A DNA stretch of 6,074 bases from DAOTTW01 sp034437615 (GTDB lineage: Bacteria > Chloroflexota > Anaerolineae > Aggregatilineales > Phototrophicaceae): contig DAOTTW010000341.1 of NCBI GenBank assembly GCA_034437615.1, positions 1 through 6,074 on the forward strand, given 5' to 3'. Shown in pieces: positions 1 through 5,143 of this stretch. The notes beneath the pieces were generated by a model. That model saw nothing but the letters and a program-made list of their open reading frames with translations, was not told where the DNA came from and ran no database searches. Each line of letters begins with the position of its first letter. Position 1 is the first letter of the stretch. The translations under genes were made by a program, and so were the position numbers.

Positions 1-37
1 GCGCGTCCCTACAGACCTGTTGTGAATGATTGCGACC

Positions 38-91
38 CTGTAGGGACAGGGCACTGACCTGTCCGGGGCGGCGCAAACCGCCATAAAATAC
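38..91 (+). repeat. Two-hairpin GTAG element, copy 1
   Basis: GTAG (40-43) is followed by stem GGACAGG/CCTGTCC (44-50 with 58-64, 7-nt loop), then GGCGG/CCGCC (67-71 with 78-82, loop CGCAAA) and ATAAAATAC. It shares 31 of 32 positions with copy 2 over 60-91 (161-192 in copy 2); the one difference is a C/T in the second loop. The tail contains TAAAAT, which resembles a -10 hexamer, but no -35 was found in front of it. Confidence 0.75.
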
Positions 92-139
92 AGTAGGTTT
101 TTCGGCGGACGTGCCATTGTACGTCCCTACTGCTGTGGA

Positions 140-192
140 CCGTAGGGACACCCAATGGGGTGTCCGGGGCGGTGCAAACCGCCATAAAATAC
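140..192 (+). repeat. Two-hairpin GTAG element, copy 2
   Basis: This copy has the same layout as copy 1: GTAG (142-145), stem GGACACCC/GGGTGTCC (146-153 with 158-165, loop AATG), then GGCGG/CCGCC (168-172 with 179-183, loop TGCAAA) and ATAAAATAC. The inner part of the first stem differs from copy 1 on both arms, yet pairing is perfect. Confidence 0.75.
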
Positions 193-354
193 GTTCAAAC
201 GTCAAATACCTACCCCTTAAAAGACTGAGGGGGTGAGGGCCAATTCGCAAGAAAAACATGCCGGCCTGAGTAGTCACACAAAAAGCAAGAAACAAAAGAC
301 AAGAAACAAGAAACAAAAGACGAGAAACAAGAAACAAAGGAAAAAAGCAGCCCA
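193..354. other. Leader region of rpsD, no gene
   Basis: No credible gene lies here. A short inverted pair, ACCCC (212-216) with GGGGT (230-234), could form a small hairpin. The only promoter-like pair seen is TTCAAA (194-199) with TTAAAA (217-222) at 17 nt spacing; its -10 match is poor, so no promoter is called. The 3' half is the A-rich tandem repeat listed separately. If rpsD is transcribed from this region it has a leader of roughly 100 nt or more. Confidence 0.4.
286..338 (+). repeat. A-rich 21-nt tandem repeat upstream of rpsD
   Basis: Two 21-nt units (294-314 and 315-335) differ at one position (A301 versus G322). They are preceded by a partial unit (286-293) and followed by AAA. The tract is almost pure A/G/C with no T, so as RNA it would be largely unstructured. 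It ends directly at the AAGGA ribosome-binding site of rpsD. It may be simple slippage sequence or an unpaired, A-rich translation-enhancing leader. Confidence 0.8.
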
Positions 355-981
355 ATGTCATCCTATCATGGCCCAAAAGCAAAAGTACAACGCCGCTTCG
401 GTGAATTGCTCGTCCCACGCCCCAAGTACGCCAAAATCCTCGATGGGCGTGCCTACCCACCCGGCGAACATGGCCGCGAAAAATCGTTCCGTAGTGGCCG
501 CCGCAGCAACTACGGTATGCAGCTTGACGAGAAGCAGAAGCTCGCGTTTATCTATAACATTCGTGAGCGCCAGATGCGTAATTACTTCAAGCAAGCACAG
601 CAGATGCCCGGTCAGACGGGTGAAAATATGCTAATCCTGCTAGAACGCCGCCTGGATAACCTCGTGTACAAGGCTGGCTTCGGCGCGACCATCTGGGCAG
701 CGCGTCAGATGGTGGTGCATGGCCACATCCTCATCAACGATCAACGCCTGGACCTGCCATCGTATCAGGTGAAAGAGGACGATGTGATTAGCGTAAAGCA
801 GAAGATGCGCAAGAACGCGCACATCGCAGAGTGGATTGAGCAGGTCGCGGCCTACCCGCCTTACTTGCAGGTCAACAAAGAGAACTTCAGCGCCACCCTG
901 ACGCGCATCCCCGAACCGAAAGACATTCAGGTGTCGGTGGATATTCAGTTCGTGGTCGAGCTATACAACCGCATGACCTAA
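355..981 (+). CDS. rpsD: 30S ribosomal protein S4 (zinc-independent form)
   Basis: S4 is a primary 16S rRNA-binding protein that nucleates assembly of the 30S body. The 208-aa length fits the family (E. coli S4 is 206 aa). The N-terminus (residues 4-16, YHGPKAKVQRRFG) has the usual S4 opening. The S4 RNA-binding domain spans about 97-152, including RRLDNLVYKAGF and the VVHGHILIND turn. The protein has no cysteines, so it is the form without the N-terminal zinc site. The ATG at 355 gives the normal family N-terminus; AAGGA at 337-341 lies 13 nt upstream, a rather long spacing. The gene stands alone: rpsM, rpsK, rpoA and rplQ, its usual alpha-operon partners, are not beside it. In Bacillus, rpsD is also monocistronic and repressed by S4 binding its own leader; similar control here is inference. 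A second rpsD elsewhere cannot be excluded. Confidence 0.97.
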   Translation: MSSYHGPKAKVQRRFGELLVPRPKYAKILDGRAYPPGEHGREKSFRSGRRSNYGMQLDEKQKLAFIYNIRERQMRNYFKQAQQMPGQTGENMLILLERRLDNLVYKAGFGATIWAARQMVVHGHILINDQRLDLPSYQVKEDDVISVKQKMRKNAHIAEWIEQVAAYPPYLQVNKENFSATLTRIPEPKDIQVSVDIQFVVELYNRMT

Positions 982-1014
982 AGGTAAAGGATGAACGAAA
1001 ACGAACCTGTATGA

Positions 1015-1067
1015 TTGTAGGGGTTTAGCACGCTAAGCCCTGGGCGCAGTGCATTGCGCCCTTACAA
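1015..1067 (+). repeat. GTAG element with two hairpins inside short terminal inverted repeats
   Basis: TTGTA (1015-1019) and TACAA (1063-1067) are perfect inverted ends. GTAG (1017-1020) is followed directly by hairpin A, GGGTTTAGC with GCTAAGCCC (1021-1029 with 1032-1040, one G-T wobble). One base later comes hairpin B, GGGCGCA with TGCGCCC (1042-1048 with 1055-1061, loop GTGCAT). The whole could fold as a closed three-way junction. It lies 34 nt after the rpsD stop and has no T-tract, so it is better explained as a mobile palindromic repeat than a terminator. Confidence 0.75.
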
Positions 1068-1106
1068 ATCCGTTTTCACATCTCCATAAGCCCAAGCGCC
1101 ACACCT

Positions 1107-1126
1107 GTAGGGGCGGCGCACGCCCC
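1107..1126 (+). repeat. Short GTAG-headed hairpin
   Basis: GTAG (1107-1110) abuts stem GGGCG (1111-1115), loop GCGCA and CGCCC (1121-1125). It follows the same GTAG-then-stem rule as the other elements, with unrelated arm sequence. Confidence 0.55.
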
Positions 1127-1151
1127 ACCCGCATACATAAACGCACCACAC

Positions 1152-1175
1152 AAAACACCCGTAGCGGTGTTTTTT
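1152..1175 (+). terminator. Intrinsic terminator between rpsD and cysS
   Basis: AAAACACC (1152-1159) pairs perfectly with GGTGTTTT (1166-1173) across the loop CGTAGC, and the right arm runs into T1170-T1175. Stem plus T-tract is the classic rho-independent form. It lies 170 nt after the rpsD stop and would end that transcript. The A-run on its left also gives it a weak terminator shape on the minus strand. Confidence 0.75.
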
Positions 1176-1186
1176 CGTTGTCTGAT

Positions 1187-1195
1187 TGATACAAT
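1187..1195 (+). promoter_or_regulatory. Candidate extended -10 promoter for cysS
   Basis: TGA followed by TACAAT (1190-1195) is an extended -10 (TGn plus 5 of 6 matches to TATAAT), 12 nt after the T-tract of the terminator. No good -35 is visible, as is common for extended -10 promoters. Transcription would start near 1202, giving a leader of about 78 nt. The leader begins with a 9-nt period repeat of CAATGCAA (1192-1199 and 1201-1208). No T-box signature was seen. Confidence 0.4.
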
Positions 1196-1279
1196 GCAAG
1201 CAATGCAAACAATACAGATAACGCAAGCATACACACAACACCCGTAACCGTCGTACCACATCACAAAAGGCAGCTTTTG

Positions 1280-2752
1280 ATGACACTGCAAATCTTCAAC
1301 GTATTGGGCCGAGAAAAACAACCCTTTGAACCGCTGGAAGAAGGTCGCGTCGGCATGTACGTCTGCGGCCCGACGGTATACGACCATCCACACCTGGGCC
1401 ATGCGAAAACCTACGTGAATTTTGATATGGTGACGCGCTGGCTGCGCTACAGTGGCTATAAAGTGCTCTACGTGCAGAACATCACCGATGTGGGCCACCT
1501 GACAGACGACGCCGACATGGGCGACGACAAAATCCTCAAGCGTGCGAAGGAACGCCAGTCGGTGCCGATGGCGCTGGTAGAGACCTATGCCCGCAGCTAC
1601 TTTGAAGATATGGACAGGCTCAACGTGCAACGCCCGGATATTTCGCCGCGTGCCAGTGGCCACGTCCCAGAGCAGATCAAAATGACCGAGGCGCTGCTAG
1701 AAAAGGGCTATGCCTATGCGGTCAACGGCAGCGTGTACTTTGATGTGCTCAAGGCCGCCGATAGCTATGGTAAGCTCTCGAATCGGCGTTTGGATCAGCA
1801 AGAAGCCGGCAAACGCGATACGATACGCGGCGAAAAGCGCAACCCCGAAGATTTTGCGCTGTGGAAACGCGCCGAGGAAAACCACATCCTGCGCTGGGAT
1901 AGCCCCTGGGGTGAAGGCTTCCCCGGCTGGCATATTGAGTGCTCTGCAATGGCGAAAAAATACCTGGGCGCGACCTTCGATATTCACGGCGGCGGCATCG
2001 ACAACATCTACCCGCACAACGAGAACGAAATCATCCAGAGCGAATGCGCCAACGATGCGGATTTTGCAAAATACTGGATGCTGGTAGGCAGCCTGACCAT
2101 TGACGGCGCGAAGATGTCCAAAAGCCTGTTTAATTTCATCACCGTGAAAGACGCGCTCAAGCACAATCGGCCCGAAGTGCTGCGCATGTTCGCGCTCAGC
2201 GCCCACTACAGCAACCCGGTGGATTACAGCGAGCAAGCAATGGACGATGTGCGCACAGGCTGGGAGCGGCTGTATGGGGCGGTGCAGCTTGTGCGGCAGC
2301 GGATGCAAAGCGCCGAGGAAAACGACGCAGGCAACAGCTTCTTAGAGCGCCTACAAACCATCCGTCACGACTTTAAAGAGGTCATGGACGACGATTTCGG
2401 TGCGCCGCGTGCGGTGGCCATATTGCAGGGGCTACGCCGTGATGTCAACCAATTGCTGCTCGAACACAGCGAACCGGACAGCATCGGCCTGAACGTCTTG
2501 GGTGCGATCAATCAGGTGTTCAACGATTTAGGCGGCGAGGTGCTCGGCATCATCCCGACGCTGGACGAAAGCAGCAGTAGCGAAGGCGACGCCGAACGCG
2601 AGGACGCCTTGATTCAGATGTTGATCGAAATGCGTGCCCGTGCCCGTACAGAGAAAAACTACGCCGAAAGCGACCGCATCCGCGACGAACTGGCCAGGAT
2701 CGGCATCGTGCTGGAAGATCGGCCCGATGGCACCATCTGGAAATTAGGGTGA
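1280..2752 (+). CDS. cysS: Cysteinyl-tRNA synthetase
   Basis: This class I synthetase charges tRNA-Cys with cysteine using ATP, in the cytoplasm. The 490-aa protein is slightly longer than E. coli CysRS (461). Visible landmarks are the HIGH-type motif HLGH (38-41), KMSKS (278-282), and the four zinc ligands that bind substrate thiol: C29, C221, H246 and E250. The spacing of the last three equals E. coli C209/H234/E238. A helical DALR domain follows (about 310-430), then the conserved C-terminal block (about 445-488, with DRIRDEL and GTIWKLG). I chose the ATG at 1280, 9 nt after AAAAGG (1265-1270); a TTG at 1277 would add one residue. Two usually conserved positions differ: L268 where WMH normally has His, and F284 where KMSKSLG has Gly. 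The methyltransferase follows after 66 nt, possibly in the same transcript. Confidence 0.96.
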   Translation: MTLQIFNVLGREKQPFEPLEEGRVGMYVCGPTVYDHPHLGHAKTYVNFDMVTRWLRYSGYKVLYVQNITDVGHLTDDADMGDDKILKRAKERQSVPMALVETYARSYFEDMDRLNVQRPDISPRASGHVPEQIKMTEALLEKGYAYAVNGSVYFDVLKAADSYGKLSNRRLDQQEAGKRDTIRGEKRNPEDFALWKRAEENHILRWDSPWGEGFPGWHIECSAMAKKYLGATFDIHGGGIDNIYPHNENEIIQSECANDADFAKYWMLVGSLTIDGAKMSKSLFNFITVKDALKHNRPEVLRMFALSAHYSNPVDYSEQAMDDVRTGWERLYGAVQLVRQRMQSAEENDAGNSFLERLQTIRHDFKEVMDDDFGAPRAVAILQGLRRDVNQLLLEHSEPDSIGLNVLGAINQVFNDLGGEVLGIIPTLDESSSSEGDAEREDALIQMLIEMRARARTEKNYAESDRIRDELARIGIVLEDRPDGTIWKLG

Positions 2753-2818
2753 TGTCGGCAAGTGCCGCCGATGCTAGAGACGATCTGTTATTCATAGCTT
2801 ACGTTAGGATGCAAACCG

Positions 2819-3580
2819 ATGCCCCACTTCGTTTATGGTCACTGGCCTGTGAAAGAAGCCATGCGTGCAGGCCGCCGCCAATTTGAAAAGCTGGTGATTT
2901 CGGATCGCCTGGACGAAAAAGGCCCGATTGCCGATATTATCGACCTGGCCACGCATCGCGGCATCACCATCAACCGCGTGCAGAAGCGCGTCTTGGACGA
3001 CATCGCAGAAGGCGGCAATCATCAGGGCGTTGTGCTGCGCCTCAGCCCCTACCCCTATATTGACATCGAGCACATCCTGGCGCACGCTGCTGCGCTCAAC
3101 GAGAAGCCCTTTATCCTGCTGCTAGACCTGCTGAAAGACCCGCAAAACGTCGGCACCTTGCTACGGGTGGCGGAGGTCGTCGGCGTGCATGGCGTGGTCT
3201 TGCAGGAACGGCGCAGCGTTGGCGTTACGGCCTCGGTCGCGGCGGCCTCGTCCGGTGCCGTAGAGCATATGAACATCGCGCAGGTGACCAACATCGTCAA
3301 TACGATGAAGCAGCTAAAGGAAAACGACGTGTGGATGGTCGGCGTTGACATTGGCCCCAACATTCCGGCGCTGGATAAAATCGACCTGGACATCAGCGTT
3401 GGCATGGTGCTGGGCAGCGAAGGCGAAGGGATGCGCCGCCTTGTGCGCGATACCTGCGATCTGCTGGTGACGCTGCCCATGCGCGGTAAGGTCGGCAGCC
3501 TGAACGTCGCGACGGCGGGTTCGGTTGCGCTGTATTCAGCGTGGCGTGCACGCGGCTGGGATGGCTGGGCACACGCCTAA
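2819..3580 (+). CDS. SpoU/TrmH-family RNA 2'-O-methyltransferase (RlmB-like)
   Basis: The predicted activity is SAM-dependent 2'-O-methylation of a guanosine in RNA; RlmB, the closest well-known type, modifies G2251 of 23S rRNA. The 253-aa protein has the two-domain plan: an N-terminal substrate-binding domain (about 1-75, opening FVYGHWPVKEAM) and a C-terminal SPOUT trefoil-knot domain. SPOUT motif 1 is DLLKDPQNVGTLLRVAE (103-119, with N110 and R116), motif 2 is LGSEGEGM (198-205), and motif 3 is LPMRGKVGSLNVATAG (219-234, with N229). All expected catalytic and SAM-binding positions look intact. The ATG at 2819 is 9 nt after AGGA (2806-2809). Pairing with cysS is common in bacteria (cysS-rlmB type) and supports the RlmB-like label, but the exact target nucleotide cannot be read from sequence, so no symbol is given. 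Confidence 0.9.
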   Translation: MPHFVYGHWPVKEAMRAGRRQFEKLVISDRLDEKGPIADIIDLATHRGITINRVQKRVLDDIAEGGNHQGVVLRLSPYPYIDIEHILAHAAALNEKPFILLLDLLKDPQNVGTLLRVAEVVGVHGVVLQERRSVGVTASVAAASSGAVEHMNIAQVTNIVNTMKQLKENDVWMVGVDIGPNIPALDKIDLDISVGMVLGSEGEGMRRLVRDTCDLLVTLPMRGKVGSLNVATAGSVALYSAWRARGWDGWAHA

Positions 3581-3590
3581 CGCCAGCTAC

Positions 3591-4001
3591 TTACGACCCG
3601 TCTTTCAGGCGTGCCAGCAGCACCCGCGCATGATGCAGCGCTTCGCCCATGCTGGCGAAAATAGGCATCTCAAACTTTTGCTGGCCCTTCGCAAGCATCC
3701 GCTGCGCCAGATGCGACCACTTATTATCCCCAACGATGACCGGGCGTATGCGTCGGTCAACGGTGGACGCCGGGATGTCTGATGTCGCCATCATAAAGGC
3801 ATCCAACACCGCTTGCGGCGTAGATGTCACGGTGCGAAAGTCCGTAATGCGCACGATGGGCGGCTCAAGCGCTTGTTGCGCGTCGTCCAGCATCGCGGCG
3901 CTGTCTTCATACATTTGCAGCATCAGGTCACTATCGACCATTCCGGTAAAGTTCGCAACAAGGATATTTTCGCCTTCTAAGCGATAGACGGTCACAGGCA
4001 T
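3591..4001 (-). CDS. Small alpha/beta protein, possibly STAS/SpoIIAA-like; function unknown
   Basis: I do not recognise a named family. The 136-aa protein has no signal peptide, membrane segment or cysteine. Its order of predicted elements, a beta pair (3-8, 12-18), a long acidic helix (23-45), a strand IVRITDF (49-55), a helix (61-74), a strand RPVIVGD (86-92), a helix (95-106) and a C-terminal helix (118-133), resembles the STAS/SpoIIAA fold; this is inference. Such proteins often act as anti-sigma antagonists or scaffold modules, but no partner kinase or sigma factor is adjacent. The ATG at 4001 is well supported by an AAGGGGA site (4014-4008, minus strand) 6 nt upstream. The gene converges on the methyltransferase with 10 nt between stop codons. 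A 17-nt tandem duplication lies just upstream of its ribosome-binding site. Confidence 0.8.
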   Translation of the reverse strand: MPVTVYRLEGENILVANFTGMVDSDLMLQMYEDSAAMLDDAQQALEPPIVRITDFRTVTSTPQAVLDAFMMATSDIPASTVDRRIRPVIVGDNKWSHLAQRMLAKGQQKFEMPIFASMGEALHHARVLLARLKDGS

Positions 4002-4016
4002 GAGGCTTCCCCTTGG

Positions 4017-4054
4017 TTTGATAGCAAGTTATTTTTGATAGCAAGTTATTTTTG
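4017..4054. repeat. Perfect 17-nt tandem duplication upstream of the minus-strand gene
   Basis: GATAGCAAGTTATTTTT occurs twice back to back (4020-4036 and 4037-4053), with period-17 identity running 3 nt further left and 1 nt right. On the minus strand each unit reads as TTGCTATC followed by an A/T run. A poor promoter-like pair TTGCTA/TATCAA at 15 nt spacing spans the two units. It sits directly 5' of the minus-strand ribosome-binding site, so it is either a recent slippage duplication or a two-site operator. Confidence 0.85.
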
Positions 4055-4146
4055 CTTATGCCGATTTCTAGTAGCATTGTACTGCAAAATGGCGGCTCAG
4101 GCACGATGATAGACCAAACGCAACCGGCATGTGCACGATTGGCTAT

Positions 4147-4174
4147 TTGCGTGATGCCCGTGACGCGCCATAAT
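4147..4174 (+). promoter_or_regulatory. Candidate promoter for the isomerase gene
   Basis: TTGCGT (4147-4152, matching TTG of TTGACA) and CATAAT (4169-4174, 5 of 6) are separated by 16 nt. Transcription would start near 4181. The TTGCGT also forms the right arm of an inverted pair with ACGCAA (4118-4123), which could be an operator or chance. Confidence 0.45.
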
Positions 4175-4213
4175 AGTCAACGATACTGAGTGTTACATCA
4201 TTGGAGCACGACC

Positions 4214-5107
4214 TTGCAAATATTGCGCACATTTCGCAGTTTCAACCAGCTAACATGGCTTCTGCAAGCACTTAGCATCCTCGGCATTGGGTTTATCTCG
4301 CTGGTGCTGATGGCCGCTAGCGCTCAGGCCCAGGATGCCACGCCCACCCCTGACCTGGTGGCCACCGTCAACGACGAAGGCATCACCCGCGCCGACTATC
4401 AAAGCGCCCTGATGCGTCGTCTGCAAGGCATGAACACCAATCAGCGTGATCTGATTGAGCGACAGGTGTTAGACGCCCTGATTGAACAGGTTATCATCCG
4501 TCAAACTGCCGCTGAGATCGGCCTGACCGTCAGCGAAGACGAGATAGATGCACAGATGGCGCAATTGCGCGGCATGATGGCAGATGACGCCGAATGGCAG
4601 GCATTTTTGCAGACCAACGGCTTCACAGAGGCCGAAATGCGCGCAGCGCAGCGCGATGCGGTGCTGACGCAGCGCGTGCGCGATATTGTCGTTTCCGGGC
4701 TGAATGGTGACGTATTGCAGGCGCGGGCGCGGCATATTCTGGTCCGCACCGAAGCAGCCGCCCGCACCGTGATTCAGCGCCTACAGGCGGGTGAGGGCTT
4801 CGCGGCAGTGGCGCAGGATGTGTCGATTGACCAATTGACGCGGGATACAGGCGGCGATCTGGGCTGGTTCATTCAGGAAGAATTGGTCGCGCCGAATCTC
4901 GCGCAAGTAATTTTCAGCCTGCAACCGGGCCAGGTTGCCGGGCCAGTTGCCTCACAATTGGGCTTTCATGTGGTGCAGACGCAAGCCATCGCAGAACGCC
5001 CGATTGACCCCGAACGGCTGCCTGTGTTGATGGAAACGGTGTTCATCAGTTGGCTGGATGAGCGCATTGCCGCCGCGACGATTGAACGCTTCATAGAGGT
5101 CGGCTAA
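4214..5107 (+). CDS. Secreted parvulin-type peptidyl-prolyl cis-trans isomerase (SurA/PrsA-like)
   Basis: This is predicted to assist folding of exported proteins by prolyl isomerisation and chaperoning outside the membrane. From the TTG start the protein has 297 aa. A signal peptide has R5 and R8, a hydrophobic core (16-36) and an ASAQA|QD cleavage site near residue 39; there is no lipobox Cys. A SurA_N-like helical domain covers about 45-165 (VATVNDEGITRADY onward), followed by a rotamase domain (about 170-258) with ARHILV (H174), GGDLGWF (213-219) and the closing LGFHVVQ (H252). A short helical tail ends the protein. I chose TTG 4214 because GGAG (4203-4206) lies 7 nt upstream and the candidate promoter leaves a sensible leader. 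The longer GTG start at 4190 adds 8 residues but lacks a ribosome-binding site. It is probably in an operon with the next gene, 36 nt downstream. Confidence 0.9.
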   Translation: MQILRTFRSFNQLTWLLQALSILGIGFISLVLMAASAQAQDATPTPDLVATVNDEGITRADYQSALMRRLQGMNTNQRDLIERQVLDALIEQVIIRQTAAEIGLTVSEDEIDAQMAQLRGMMADDAEWQAFLQTNGFTEAEMRAAQRDAVLTQRVRDIVVSGLNGDVLQARARHILVRTEAAARTVIQRLQAGEGFAAVAQDVSIDQLTRDTGGDLGWFIQEELVAPNLAQVIFSLQPGQVAGPVASQLGFHVVQTQAIAERPIDPERLPVLMETVFISWLDERIAAATIERFIEVG

Positions 5108-5143
5108 GCTCAGCCCACACACATAACAGGGAACGAGACAGAT

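Larger units (their letters stand above)
1..192. repeat. BIME-like cluster of GTAG-headed hairpins in alternating orientation
   Basis: This is a non-coding mosaic. Plus-strand elements begin with GTAG at 40-43 and 142-145. Each GTAG is followed directly by a stem (44-50 with 58-64; 146-153 with 158-165), then a second hairpin GGCGG-YGCAAA-CCGCC (67-82; 168-183) and the tail ATAAAATAC. Between them is a minus-strand element at 107-130: read on the minus strand it is GTAG, then GGACGT, an 8-nt loop and ACGTCC. Positions 1-12 end in CTAC, so they look like the start of another minus-strand element cut by the window edge. The 10-nt blocks at 5-14 and 38-47 are perfect inverted repeats. Alternating orientation, GTAG at the hairpin foot and intergenic position resemble REP/BIME elements of other bacteria. 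Membership of that class is inferred. Confidence 0.7.

Noticed and set aside
1..192. CRISPR array
   Set aside because: Only two copies of the 31-32 nt shared block, 101 nt apart, with hairpins between them instead of uniform spacers, and no cas genes.
233..634. Plus-strand open frame of 133 codons with a Lys/Gln/Arg-rich repeat, overlapping rpsD
   Set aside because: Its first third is a translation of the A-rich 21-nt tandem repeat and the rest is rpsD read in another frame; no ribosome-binding site or recognisable domain.
991..1014. Seven-codon frame MNENEPV just after rpsD, preceded directly by AAAGG
   Set aside because: The ribosome-binding-like sequence abuts the ATG with no spacer, and so short a frame is expected by chance.
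1176..1279. Possible T-box or other riboswitch in front of cysS
   Set aside because: The terminator lies before, not after, the candidate leader, and I see no T-box consensus. The leader is short and A/C-rich with little pairing.
1076..2308. Two long antisense frames opposite cysS
   Set aside because: cysS on the plus strand is fully conserved end to end; the antisense frames are shadows from its GC-rich codon use and show no motifs.
2753..2818. Small palindrome CGGCA-AG-TGCCG after cysS, considered as a terminator
   Set aside because: The usable stem is only 4 bp and there is no T-tract, so it gives no reason to split cysS from the downstream methyltransferase.
3572..3613. 7-bp inverted repeat (CACGCCT/AGGCGTG) spanning the two convergent stop codons, considered as a bidirectional terminator
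   Set aside because: The loop is 28 nt and no T-tract follows on either strand.
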